Shown piece by piece: positions 1-5,969 of a stretch of 27,736 nt of DNA. The first letter of the stretch is position 1. Each line of letters begins with the position of its first letter. The stretch is from a virus: positions 1-27,736 of IMG/VR virus record IMGVR_UViG_3300033151_001174. One strand, 5' to 3'. The position numbers and the translations under genes are program-made. The notes beneath the pieces were generated by a model. The model was not told the DNA's origin, made no database searches, and saw nothing but the letters and a program-made list of their open reading frames with translations.

Positions 1-207
1 CAGTGCCCTCCCAATACACTCGTGCAGCGGCCTGAAGTGCTTGTCATAGAAGTAGTCGAGCTGGGTATTTCGGAAATGCACCTCGTCAAGTGGGGTCACT
101 ATACATTCATCACGTAAGGGGCAGTCACCACAGTGGTCGGTGTCCTCCATCATCCTCCCGAAGTCACTCCGGCAGTCTGATATGGACGCGCCTTCAAGTT
201 TCGCCAT
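1..207 (-). CDS. Cys-rich protein, partial (runs off the window)
   Basis: An open frame starts at ATG 207 and stays open for 69 codons to the left edge, so the C-terminus is missing. It begins MAKLEGASISDC and carries a cluster DHCGDCPLRDECIV, giving cysteines spaced C-x13-C-x2-C-x5-C. Such a cluster could bind zinc or an Fe-S centre; I do not recognise the family. The start is set by a GAGGAGGG ribosome site lying in the end of the preceding gene, whose TGA overlaps this ATG (TGATGG). It is the last visible gene of the second transcription unit. The coding call rests on frame integrity, ribosome site and coupling, not on homology. Confidence 0.7.
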   Translation of the reverse strand, partial: MAKLEGASISDCRSDFGRMMEDTDHCGDCPLRDECIVTPLDEVHFRNTQLDYFYDKHFRPLHECIGRAL

Positions 208-368
208 CATCCCTCCTCGGCTTGCTGTTCGGACTCGTCACTGAGTAGCACACCGCGCCGGAATCTACGGTATGATTTTGATGCCTTGCCCCACGGGGAA
301 TCGCCAGGCTTCCACTTCGATTTCTTGGCGCCACTTCGGTGGGAACGCCTACTCAAGGGAACACTCAT
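207..368 (-). CDS. Small basic protein (53 aa)
   Basis: ATG at 368 gives a 53-residue, strongly basic protein (MSVPLSRRSHRSGAKKSKWK at the N-terminus, then KSYRRFRRG) ending in SEQQAEEG. The start is preceded by GAGGAGGGG and overlaps the upstream stop as TGATG, which favours this start over a longer in-frame one at 419. The acidic tail EQQAEEG is shared with the end of the neighbouring upstream gene because both junctions carry the same 21-base repeat. A nucleic-acid-binding role is possible from charge alone; no domain is recognised. Confidence 0.6.
   Translation of the reverse strand: MSVPLSRRSHRSGAKKSKWKPGDSPWGKASKSYRRFRRGVLLSDESEQQAEEG
211..231 (-). repeat. Direct repeat copy 1 (gene junction/RBS)
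   Basis: The 21 plus-strand bases from 211 match those at 372-392 exactly. On the minus strand the repeat encodes the C-terminal EQQAEE of one gene and supplies the GGAGG ribosome site for the next, so it duplicates a complete gene junction. Confidence 0.75.
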
Positions 369-664
369 CACCCCTCCTCGGCTTGCTGTTCGAGCGGATA
401 TCTTGGACACTTCTCCCACCCAAGACCAGCAGCAAGATTACAATGTTTAGCATCCATCCCCGTCCGCTCACATTCGTCTGGGCGTTGGTCAACTCCACTA
501 ACGTGCGAGATGCGTGGACATTCCAGGCTAATCCTGGCCCGCATGTCATCCACCCTGCGCTCTAGCTTCTTGACGTAAGCGCAATACTCGGCGAACGCCT
601 CCTGTGCGTGTGGCGGTTCGGGTGCGTTACGGTGTCGGTCGTCGTGAGCCTCACAGACGTTCAT
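368..664 (-). CDS. Hypothetical protein with central helix and Cys-rich end (98 aa)
   Basis: The frame from ATG 664 (GTG 667 is also possible) encodes MNVCEAHDDRHRNAPEPPHA followed by a charged helix, AYVKKLERRVDDMRARI, that could form a coiled coil, then a tail with several cysteines and the shared end EQQAEEG. No family is recognised. The start is odd: the good ribosome site AAAGGAGGGG lies about 20 bases upstream and points at ATG 677/680 in another frame, which reads MDDRDERL and stops at 651. A one-base indel near 655 would join that start to this frame, so the real N-terminus may be MDDRDERL-x-EAHDDR. The 21-base repeat forms its 3' end. Confidence 0.6.
   Translation of the reverse strand: MNVCEAHDDRHRNAPEPPHAQEAFAEYCAYVKKLERRVDDMRARISLECPRISHVSGVDQRPDECERTGMDAKHCNLAAGLGWEKCPRYPLEQQAEEG
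372..392 (-). repeat. Direct repeat copy 2 (gene junction/RBS)
   Basis: Second copy of the 21-base repeat at 211-231. It encodes the EQQAEE end of the 98-residue gene and provides the ribosome site of the small basic gene that follows. It suggests duplication or recombination at gene boundaries. Confidence 0.75.
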
Positions 665-667
665 CAC

Positions 668-770
668 GATCGTCCATCATCCCCTCCTTTTCCGGTACTA
701 TCGTCCCATTTTTGTGGTATCTCGTTCTCTGCCTTCGCTAAACCTAATTACGTTTCCGTTATGGTTAGGG
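668..770 (-). other. Non-coding spacer with inverted repeats
   Basis: About 100 bases without a convincing gene. Plus-strand GGTACTA at 694-700 and TAGTACC at 772-778 are complementary, and CCTAA/TTAGG copies are nested inside (743-747 and 765-769), so the transcript could fold between the transglycosylase stop and the next ribosome site. I see no T-tract and no convincing promoter. Confidence 0.3.
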
Positions 771-1409
771 CTAGTACCACTCGTCAATGAGCCAGAACGC
801 CCATGCGTTCACCGGACTGCCATACCTGTCGCGTATGTAGCTGAGCATCCCATGTATCTCGCTCATCATGTCGCCGTTGACGACTCCGTACTTTGTACGG
901 TTAGAGAGCGTGAGTTGTCCAAGTCCCATCGCGCTACTGTTTGGATCCGCACACGGTATGCCCACGCGGGAGTCCGACTCAGCATCGCATATCCACACAG
1001 CCGCGTTCATGTTCGCATCGTCTGACCATGTGTACTCGGGACAAGTCGCACGAATCGCTGCAGTCACATCGTTGACCGGGACGCGCTTCACGCCCCTGCT
1101 CGTCACGGGTGTAGACGCACGCAGAGCCTCCACAAGTTCCGCTTCCGTGAGTATCAGCGCGTTAGCGGTAGCAGAGAGTTCGTCGCTCAATGACACGTTG
1201 CGGTACATAAGTGTCGAACACTCTACTGCTAGTGCTGCTGTGCGGGATTCCTCTTGCGCTATCTCTACGTGGAGAGAATCTACCTTGTCCTCTAGCGTGG
1301 CGATGTTGCCGTTGAGCATCGTCATATACCAGGTGCAACAGACGACGGCAACGGCTATCAGACACGGTGCGAACAACGCTCGTAGTCTTATCTTCGTCAT
1401 GGGCTTCAT
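771..1409 (-). CDS. Membrane-anchored lytic transglycosylase-like protein
   Basis: This 212-residue protein has a short basic N-terminus, one membrane segment (about 11-32, signal-anchor type), a probable coiled coil (35-95) and a lysozyme-like domain (115-212). The domain shows AES at 143-145 with E144 as candidate catalytic acid, SAMGLGQL (159-166) and the C-terminal DRYGSPVNAWAFW...WY typical of SLT/resuscitation-factor-like transglycosylases, which cleave the glycan strands of peptidoglycan. ATG 1409 follows GGCAGGAG and overlaps the SWIM gene stop; ATG 1400 is a weaker alternative. It lies far from the holin and amidase, in the unit carrying recombination genes. It could act as a membrane-tethered lysin or remodel the wall early in infection. 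Domain call firm, timing inferred. Confidence 0.8.
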   Translation of the reverse strand: MKPMTKIRLRALFAPCLIAVAVVCCTWYMTMLNGNIATLEDKVDSLHVEIAQEESRTAALAVECSTLMYRNVSLSDELSATANALILTEAELVEALRASTPVTSRGVKRVPVNDVTAAIRATCPEYTWSDDANMNAAVWICDAESDSRVGIPCADPNSSAMGLGQLTLSNRTKYGVVNGDMMSEIHGMLSYIRDRYGSPVNAWAFWLIDEWY

Positions 1410-1666
1410 GTATGCTCCTGCCTTTCGGGTGCATTTTCAGCCCACACCAGGCTTAGTGCTTCCAGGTGTGAGCAATACGCTTTGGCGGGGTAGGCACAGG
1501 TGCAAGAATCTTGCAGTATGCCGTTCTCCATGAACAGCTTTGTCTGGTACTCCCCGTGGTCGCCGCGTACTAACGCCCATATCCCGCTAGAATCAGCTTT
1601 GACGATTCGGACTCTGCGTTCGGATATGAGGCGAAGTGCCTTGTTGTGCTTCGTCACTCTTGCCAT
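1406..1666 (-). CDS. SWIM zinc-finger protein (86 aa)
   Basis: An 86-residue protein with the SWIM signature C-x-C-x(n)-C-x-H, here C55-T-C57 and C65-S-H67 (DSCTCAYPAKAYCSHLEAL). SWIM fingers bind zinc and mediate DNA or protein contacts, for example in SWI2/SNF2 and MuDR proteins and in archaeal and bacterial recombination-linked proteins. The domain fills most of the protein with no enzymatic partner attached. ATG 1666 follows CTGGGGGAGAT and overlaps the nuclease gene end by 13 bases, suggesting coupled translation. Adjacency to the nuclease and annealing genes suggests a DNA transaction role, which is inference. Confidence 0.8.
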   Translation of the reverse strand: MARVTKHNKALRLISERRVRIVKADSSGIWALVRGDHGEYQTKLFMENGILQDSCTCAYPAKAYCSHLEALSLVWAENAPERQEHT

Positions 1667-2394
1667 ATCTCCCCCAGAATCTCACCTACGCTCGTTTCCC
1701 TGCACTTGCGTTCGAGTTCGTATGCCTGGAGGTTCTTCAAGAAGTGGCTCCAGGTCTGGTTGCTGGTGAAAGCCTTGCGTACCGAGAAGTTGCCCTTGTT
1801 GGTCAGCTTCACTAGCAGACAGCCGCGAACCTTCTGCATCGGCACCCAACCCCTGTCAGTCTGCATGATGTCCGCTCGGCGGTAGGCGGTCTGCTGCATG
1901 GCGTGGGCCTTGTCCCAGGCTCCCGTTTTCCAATCCACTAGATACTTGTAGCCGTCGATACGCACCAATGCGTCAGCGCGTCCGGCGTACTTGAAGTGTT
2001 CGTTCACCATAAGCATCTCGGATGCTAGGAACGTGGGACGGTGCTTCTCACAGAAACCCTCCCAGGCAGCTATGTATGGCTCTGTCGCGGGAGTTAGGGG
2101 TACGTCTAGTCCCTTGATACGCTTTTCTATAATCTCGTGTACCTCGGAGCCTAGATTACGCGCTCTGTTGCAAGCAGCCTCACCACCCTCGGATGCGAAT
2201 TCCACCGCTGCCTCGCGTCCTTCGAGTGCCGCTATGGTGTCGAGAGTGCTGGCGGTGTTCACGCAGAACTCAGCAGTCTGCTTTATGTACCATGGCTTCA
2301 GCCAGGGCTTCGCATGAAGGTTGCAAATGGTGGTTACTCGGGTGAAGCGTTCGTCGTCTATGATGTAGTGGGTCTGGTTGGTTTCTATAGACAT
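1654..2394 (-). CDS. PD-(D/E)XK nuclease, Cas4/RecB-like exonuclease
   Basis: The 246-residue protein from ATG 2394 (MSIETNQTHY) shows the motifs of the Cas4/RecB-like nuclease clan in order: H86 in GSEVHEIIE, E126 in SEMLMV, D141 in GRADALV, D154-x-K156 in YLVDWKTG, and Q167 with the following tyrosine in QQTAYRRAD (motif IV). Such phage proteins resect DNA ends, usually with a single-strand annealing protein. An upstream in-frame extension to 2511 lies over the membrane-protein gene and looks like a shadow. The ribosome site is weak (AGTAGGT), with a 10-base overlap of the preceding gene. With the annealing protein at 2552-3151 it forms a likely recombination pair. Confidence 0.88.
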   Translation of the reverse strand: MSIETNQTHYIIDDERFTRVTTICNLHAKPWLKPWYIKQTAEFCVNTASTLDTIAALEGREAAVEFASEGGEAACNRARNLGSEVHEIIEKRIKGLDVPLTPATEPYIAAWEGFCEKHRPTFLASEMLMVNEHFKYAGRADALVRIDGYKYLVDWKTGAWDKAHAMQQTAYRRADIMQTDRGWVPMQKVRGCLLVKLTNKGNFSVRKAFTSNQTWSHFLKNLQAYELERKCRETSVGEILGEIWQE

Positions 2395-2549
2395 GCTACA
2401 CCGATACCTACTGCGAGAGAGACGGCGGCGAGTGCGGCGAATATTGCCGCAGGTGCGGCATCGTTCTCGGCTACTGCGCCAAATACAGCACCGATCATTA
2501 GCCCACACCAAAACCCGCAGATAATCCCGAAGATGATGTCCCAGTTCAT
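2385..2549 (-). CDS. Small two-helix membrane protein (54 aa)
   Basis: ATG 2549 follows GAAGGGGGAGTAGGT and encodes 54 residues that are almost entirely hydrophobic: one membrane segment at about 4-27 (IIFGIICGFWCGLMIGAVFG), a short AENDAAP turn, and a second from 33 to the end. The layout resembles small holin-like or membrane-modifying proteins, but it sits between annealing and exonuclease genes rather than in a lysis cassette. Function unknown. A longer in-frame reading to 2660 overlaps the upstream gene and is rejected. Confidence 0.65.
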   Translation of the reverse strand: MNWDIIFGIICGFWCGLMIGAVFGAVAENDAAPAAIFAALAAVSLAVGIGVACL

Positions 2550-2551
2550 AC

Positions 2552-3151
2552 CTACTCCCCCTTCGCGCCAGTCTGCGCCGTCAGCTTGAGTGCTGCTAGG
2601 TCTAGCTTCGATAGCTTGCCGAACTTCGCGTGGTCGGTTCCCTTGCCGTCGATATAGCATCCGAGCCGCTTGAGTTCCGATGCGAGTGCTTCCGTGTGGT
2701 CGTTCTTCTTCGCAGAGTCTACGAGTTCACGGAGTCCTTCTGGCTCGGGTTTGGACTTCTCGGTAGGTACAGATTCCGCGGATTGGGACTTCTTGGCAGG
2801 TGCAGATTCCGCACGCCTCACCTTCTCCATCTCCTCGCGGGACGGTCGCTTGTCGCCGTGGAAGGTGAGGTTGGCAAGCGCACGACCAATAGCGGAAGTC
2901 TCGCAGTTCTCGATGTGCGCGTTCTTGTTCACCATGCCGTCGCCCTTTGTTTCCGCAGCCCACCCAGAAGCGAGTGGTAGGTCGCGTTCTTGCTCGGGTG
3001 CGGCACAGAACAGGTATGCGCGGAACAGCACCCACGACCAATCAGCAGAGTGTTCGACGGGATAGGTTATTACACGCCCGTCTGGGTACTTCTCGAAGAA
3101 CTTGGGTAGGCGGTCTTTCACTTCCTCGTAGTTCTCGATGTTGAACTTCAC
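2552..3151 (-). CDS. Candidate single-strand DNA annealing protein
   Basis: Start GTG 3151, just after AAGGGGAGAGGGC and overlapping the upstream TAG, gives 199 residues; a reading to 3199 overlaps the upstream gene. The core (1-100) contains FFEKYPDGRVITY near the start and ENCETSAIGRALAN at 81-94, a block I associate with phage proteins annotated as ERF-like or Rad52-like annealing proteins. The middle is charged and low in complexity (KSQSAESVPTEKSKP), and the C-terminus holds a small helical domain. Such proteins coat and anneal ssDNA in phage recombination. The adjacent PD-(D/E)XK nuclease and nearby SSB-like gene support this. The family assignment rests on motif memory, so moderate certainty. 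Confidence 0.65.
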   Translation of the reverse strand: MKFNIENYEEVKDRLPKFFEKYPDGRVITYPVEHSADWSWVLFRAYLFCAAPEQERDLPLASGWAAETKGDGMVNKNAHIENCETSAIGRALANLTFHGDKRPSREEMEKVRRAESAPAKKSQSAESVPTEKSKPEPEGLRELVDSAKKNDHTEALASELKRLGCYIDGKGTDHAKFGKLSKLDLAALKLTAQTGAKGE

Positions 3152-3633
3152 TAGCCCTCTCCCCTTTCGTGTAAGACACTCTCTCCACACTTCGGACAAG
3201 TATCGTGTTCGCAGTAGTCATGCTCTACTTCGTCTGGTGGTACGTAACTCGGGTCGAACTCCACACGCAGGTCACGGACGGCTGGAGTCACGGAGCGAGT
3301 GATGTAATCCACTATTCGCTCTGTGTCGCCACCGCGCTCTATCAGCTTCCCCGCTTCGGCACACAGGGCTTGCGGAAGTGTCGCTATACCGCTGTTGTCT
3401 GTAGCCGCGAACAGGGATGCCACATACTTGCAGCGAGTGAGTTGCGGGTTCGATATAGCACACGCTTCACACACCATAGCACGCGCCGTTTTCATGGCTT
3501 CGCGGAGTCCGTTGTCTGGTGCTAGGACTTCCGCTATCTCCGATGTGGCGTTCCAGCGGTTCACATCCAGCATACGCTGTACTACTGCTTCGGCTGAAAC
3601 ATCTTCGATGATGGCTTGTACTCGGGGGTTCAC
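3151..3633 (-). CDS. Unknown protein with C-terminal zinc-ribbon-like end (160 aa)
   Basis: GTG 3633 lies seven bases after GGAGG and overlaps the previous stop (GTGA), giving 160 residues starting MNPRVQAIIEDVSAEAVVQR; an ATG at 3717 would overlap the previous gene by 88 bases. The body is helical with scattered cysteines (VCEACAIS at 54-61). The tail YCEHDTCPKCGESVLHER (140-157) has C141-x4-C146-x2-C149 and H155, consistent with zinc binding. No enzymatic family is recognised. It lies directly upstream of the annealing protein gene with overlapping stop and start, so a helper role in DNA metabolism is possible. Confidence 0.65.
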   Translation of the reverse strand: MNPRVQAIIEDVSAEAVVQRMLDVNRWNATSEIAEVLAPDNGLREAMKTARAMVCEACAISNPQLTRCKYVASLFAATDNSGIATLPQALCAEAGKLIERGGDTERIVDYITRSVTPAVRDLRVEFDPSYVPPDEVEHDYCEHDTCPKCGESVLHERGEG

Positions 3634-3932
3634 TCCTCTACCTCCACGCCGTACTCCTTGAAGGCTTTGAGGATGGCATCCTTGCGGAGTGCGGTGGCAG
3701 ATACCTTTTTGCAACAACGCCAGTCCTCCGCTATCTCGTCTATCGTGCGACGGGCTGGACGGACGTGCTCGTCCTTGAGAACCGTCGTCCGGCCCTCGTT
3801 TGTTTCTACGACGTGATCGCCGCGCCTTGTCAGTCCGACGTAGTGAAACCGCAACCAGCCATATCCAAGTGGTTCTGATACGTCGACAATCACACGTCCT
3901 TCTACTGGTTTCCCGTTCTCAAACTTCTGCAT
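3630..3932 (-). CDS. Hypothetical protein (100 aa)
   Basis: ATG 3932 overlaps the previous stop (TGATG). The 100-residue product starts MQKFENGKPVEGRVIVDVSE, a beta-rich segment followed by GYGWLRFHYVGLTRRGDHVV, then a helical basic C-terminus (RRTIDEIAEDWRCCKKVSAT). A small beta-barrel joined to a helical part is plausible, but no known domain is recognised. Its ribosome site is weak (GATGCGGGTG), so expression is probably coupled to the upstream gene. Confidence 0.6.
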   Translation of the reverse strand: MQKFENGKPVEGRVIVDVSEPLGYGWLRFHYVGLTRRGDHVVETNEGRTTVLKDEHVRPARRTIDEIAEDWRCCKKVSATALRKDAILKAFKEYGVEVEE

Positions 3933-4330
3933 CACACACCCGCATCCAGGATTGCGAACAGGAGAGCACGATCGTCAACACTCAGACACTTTTCTCGGTC
4001 AACCGCAAGCGCGAGTGCAGTCCAGAAATCCTCTATCGCACGTTCGATGCGCTCCTCACGCGTGTACGGATACGGCTCGATGGCTTCTGCGAGAACCCAC
4101 TCGGTGGGGTTCGGATTTCCTACGTGCTCCATGTCGTCAATAATGAGAACCTTGCCCTCACAGTCCACGGATTTGCCAACATAGAACCAAGTCTCGCCCG
4201 CACCGTCATACCCCTCCTTGATGCGTACACGGTCGCCTTTCTTGAGTGGTGCGAGGGTGTCCCAGTAGGGTGTCTGTATCTTCGCCATCATTTCCATTAT
4301 CGCTTGCGACTGTATTACCCGTTCATCCAT
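3932..4330 (-). CDS. Hypothetical protein with KOW/SH3-like segment (132 aa)
   Basis: ATG 4330 follows GAGGGGAAGAAG. Residues about 27-80 (LKKGDRVRIKEGYDG, WFYVGKSVDCEGKVLIIDD) resemble a small SH3/KOW-type beta-barrel; the C-terminal half is helical and acidic (ERIERAIEDFWTALALAVD). No catalytic motif is visible. It sits between the HNH and 100-residue genes. Function unknown; the SH3-like reading is an impression from pattern only. Confidence 0.6.
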   Translation of the reverse strand: MDERVIQSQAIMEMMAKIQTPYWDTLAPLKKGDRVRIKEGYDGAGETWFYVGKSVDCEGKVLIIDDMEHVGNPNPTEWVLAEAIEPYPYTREERIERAIEDFWTALALAVDREKCLSVDDRALLFAILDAGV

Positions 4331-4342
4331 CTTCTTCCCCTC

Positions 4343-4756
4343 TCATTCCGTGATACAACGATAGGCCACACCGGGTTCGATGTGACCCAAAGGCCAATCC
4401 CACCTCATGCCACTATGGTAGTTCTTGCGAGTCAGCTTCTTCGCATACTCGCGGTCGTGTACGACGAACATCCACACGCGGTCGAAGGAGAAGGTTATCT
4501 GCTTCCCCTCTGCGCGTCCGTGACAGCCCGTGGTTCCTGAACCGCATAGCCTCACGCCGCTGTCGTGGTCGCCACCAGCTAGTGACTTGCTAGGTACGTG
4601 GTGGAAGGTGGTGCCAGGTTTGCCGCATACACAGCAGTACGCTTGTTGCGGCATGGTGGTGCCGAACTGCTCTTGCAGCCCTGGCGGTAGGTCGTCGCGT
4701 GTCACCCTGTGCTTATGCTTTTTGTGTTTTGGTTTCGGTGCCGCTTGCGAAATCAA
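4343..4756 (-). CDS. HNH endonuclease-like zinc protein
   Basis: The conserved part has CCVCGKPGTTFHHVPSKSL, then D, then LCGSGTTGCHGRAEG: a CxxC pair, an HH in the beta turn, and a C-x6-CH pair, matching the zinc-supported HNH fold that nicks or cuts DNA. The N-terminus is Lys/His-rich (PKPKHKKHKHR). The start is uncertain. TTG 4756 overlaps the SSB stop (TTGA) and gives 137 residues; GTG 4816 is in frame but overlaps SSB by 64 bases; ATG 4654 would leave only the core. HNH genes often lie next to terminase, but here it is beside an SSB, so a replication or recombination nuclease or a selfish endonuclease are both possible. Confidence 0.72.
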   Translation of the reverse strand: MISQAAPKPKHKKHKHRVTRDDLPPGLQEQFGTTMPQQAYCCVCGKPGTTFHHVPSKSLAGGDHDSGVRLCGSGTTGCHGRAEGKQITFSFDRVWMFVVHDREYAKKLTRKNYHSGMRWDWPLGHIEPGVAYRCITE

Positions 4757-5055
4757 AATGGGATGTCGGGCTTGTCGTGACCACCTATCGCGGTCACGTA
4801 GATACCATGCACCCACACTTCTTCACCGTCGCGCTTGTCCTTCATCGGTGAGAGAACGCCTACAACGTCTACCACATCTCCCTTGTGAACGTCAGCGAGT
4901 GCAGCGATACCAGCGTCTTGCCCCGATAGCTGGATGTAGGCGGTGTTCCCTGCGGCGGTGTCGTACTTACCTGTGGAGAAGCAGTATTCTCCGAGGCTGG
5001 ATGCTCCGTATACGGCATCCCTGGTTATTGTCAAACGTCCCTTGACTTCTAGCAT
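4753..5055 (-). CDS. Short SSB-like OB-fold protein
   Basis: A 100-residue beta-rich protein opening MLEVKGRLTITRDAVYG, with OB-like strands through KGDVVDVVGVLSPMKD and EEVWVHGIYVTAIGG, and ending HDKPDIPF. The last four residues DIPF match the conserved C-terminal tip of bacterial SSB (DDDIPF), which recruits replication and repair enzymes. At 100 residues it is shorter than typical SSB (about 150-180), and the linker is nearly absent. ATG 5055 follows AAGGAGGATAC and overlaps the previous stop. Context with annealing protein and nuclease supports single-strand DNA binding. The OB fold is inferred from pattern; the tail is seen directly. Confidence 0.68.
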   Translation of the reverse strand: MLEVKGRLTITRDAVYGASSLGEYCFSTGKYDTAAGNTAYIQLSGQDAGIAALADVHKGDVVDVVGVLSPMKDKRDGEEVWVHGIYVTAIGGHDKPDIPF

Positions 5056-5399
5056 GTATCCTCCTTCTCGGCCTCACGAAAGTCTACCGATGGAAAGAAC
5101 CAATCATCTTTTGTGATGTGTCCGATGCCGTCCACCTTGTCAAAAGATGCCTTCACGCGAACGGTCTTTCCTGGCAGGTCGGCCCACCGCACCACTCCCG
5201 CAACTTCCATGACTCGCCAAATCCAATGACCGGCAACTGACATCATGTCGTGATGTGAGAACGACTGCGGCAAATATAGTGCATAACCACCGAATCCTTG
5301 ACCGCTGCCACCATAGTCTAGATTTATCCACCCAGATAGACACCCGTGGTCGTCAGTCGTTAGTGTTGCCGACTCTATGATTGCGTTTCGCTCGTCCAT
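5049..5399 (-). CDS. Conserved-looking hypothetical protein (116 aa)
   Basis: ATG 5399, five bases after AAGGAGG and overlapping the previous stop (TGATG), gives 116 residues beginning MDERNAIIESATLTTDDHGC. The centre GGSGQGFGGYALYLPQSF and WIWRVMEVAGVVRWADLPGK is aromatic and structured, followed by a beta strand KTVRVKASFDK. I have an impression of similar proteins in phage early regions but cannot name a family, and no catalytic motif stands out. Start 5402 is three bases longer and too close to the ribosome site. Confidence 0.65.
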   Translation of the reverse strand: MDERNAIIESATLTTDDHGCLSGWINLDYGGSGQGFGGYALYLPQSFSHHDMMSVAGHWIWRVMEVAGVVRWADLPGKTVRVKASFDKVDGIGHITKDDWFFPSVDFREAEKEDTC

Positions 5400-5557
5400 C
5401 ATTCCTCCTTCTTATTAAAGAAGCCGTATCGACCCTTGCCGATTTCACGTATGGTCTGCCTACGCTCATGACGGGGCAACTGCGCCAAGCAGTGATGGAT
5501 GGTTCGCGCTGCGTATCTGATGCGCCGACGCGCTATGTACCGCCTGATGTTACCCAT
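5399..5557 (-). CDS. Small very basic protein (52 aa)
   Basis: ATG 5557 follows TAGGGGGATG (ATG 5560 in the same frame is closer to the ribosome site). The 52-residue product begins MGNIRRYIARRRIRYAARTI and ends GRYGFFNKKEE; arginine and lysine dominate. It occupies exactly the space between the winged-helix gene (stop 5565) and the 116-residue gene, with a TGATG junction at its 3' end. A short DNA- or RNA-binding protein is plausible from charge; no family recognised. Confidence 0.6.
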   Translation of the reverse strand: MGNIRRYIARRRIRYAARTIHHCLAQLPRHERRQTIREIGKGRYGFFNKKEE

Positions 5558-5564
5558 CATCCCC

Positions 5565-5792
5565 CTACCAATCTCTCGGCGGTGTTATGAGGCGATAGCA
5601 CCCCAGGTTCTTTCCGCGCCTGTTGCCTAGTCCCCTTCTGGTTGTACGGTCGATGCGCCATCCTTCGTACAGCAACTCCCCGATGCGTTGTGAGTAGGTC
5701 GGTGTGTAGTGGTTGAGGAACACGCGACCATCCACCCATGACGGGTAGTGTTCCTTGAGGATGTCTAGCACCTTCGTCTTTTGTGGACTCAT
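5565..5792 (-). CDS. Winged-helix DNA-binding protein (75 aa)
   Basis: A 75-residue protein reading MSPQKTKVLDILKEHYPSWV, then a second helix region (PTYSQRIGELLYEGWRIDRT) and a basic wing RGLGNRRGKNLGCYRL. The helix-turn-helix-wing layout resembles small phage winged-helix regulators. ATG 5792 follows a long purine ribosome site (GGAGGAAGGAGAGG). It is the first gene after the terminator/promoter boundary, the position expected for a regulator of the second unit. Assignment is by pattern and position. Confidence 0.7.
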   Translation of the reverse strand: MSPQKTKVLDILKEHYPSWVDGRVFLNHYTPTYSQRIGELLYEGWRIDRTTRRGLGNRRGKNLGCYRLITPPRDW

Positions 5793-5817
5793 ACCTCTCC
5801 TTCCTCCAAAACGGACA

Positions 5818-5840
5818 AAGCCCCCAGGGAGCGGGGGCTT
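5818..5840 (-). promoter_or_regulatory. Leader hairpin upstream of the winged-helix gene
   Basis: Plus-strand AAGCCCCC (5818-5825) pairs perfectly with GGGGGCTT (5833-5840) around a 7-base loop. In the minus-strand transcript it lies between the candidate promoter and the first ribosome site and is followed by UUUGUCCGUUUU, a broken U-tract. It could be an attenuator, a back-up terminator or an mRNA-stability stem. The loop contains CUCC, which could pair with the ribosome site GGAG. Confidence 0.5.
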
Positions 5841-5881
5841 GTGTGTATTCCGTTGCGAGGTTTCCCCCGAACCCTTCTCTC

Positions 5882-5910
5882 TGGATACTACTACAGAAGT
5901 GTCCTGTCAA
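5882..5910 (-). promoter_or_regulatory. Candidate sigma70-type promoter of the second unit
   Basis: On the minus strand a perfect TTGACA (5910-5905) is followed, with a 17-base spacer, by TATCCA (5887-5882), a weak -10; TAGTAT at 5890-5885 gives only a 14-base spacer. It directly abuts the T-tract of the late terminator and precedes the first gene of the next unit by about 90 bases, where a promoter is expected. The -10 is poor, so an activator or phage factor may be needed. Confidence 0.45.
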
Positions 5911-5911
5911 G

Positions 5912-5943
5912 AAAAAAAGCCCCCCGACCAATGGCCGGGGGGC
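5912..5943 (-). terminator. Rho-independent terminator of the late unit
   Basis: On the minus strand GCCCCCCG and CGGGGGGC pair as a perfect 8-bp stem (5943-5936 with 5926-5919) around a 9-base loop, followed immediately by seven Ts (5918-5912). It lies just after the holin stop at 5970, where the morphogenesis and lysis unit should end. Confidence 0.9.
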
Positions 5944-5969
5944 AAATCCCCAACGAGGGGGGCGTTGGG

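Noticed and set aside
868-1533. Long plus-strand frame (221 codons)
   Set aside because: Antisense to the transglycosylase and SWIM genes, which have clear motifs; no ribosome site or domain.
3800-4540. Plus-strand frame of 246 codons
   Set aside because: Crosses three minus-strand genes with coupled starts; low-complexity shadow without motifs.
5012-5040. TTGACA with TATACG at 16-base spacing on the minus strand
   Set aside because: Lies inside the start of the SSB-like gene in a tightly packed operon; probably chance.
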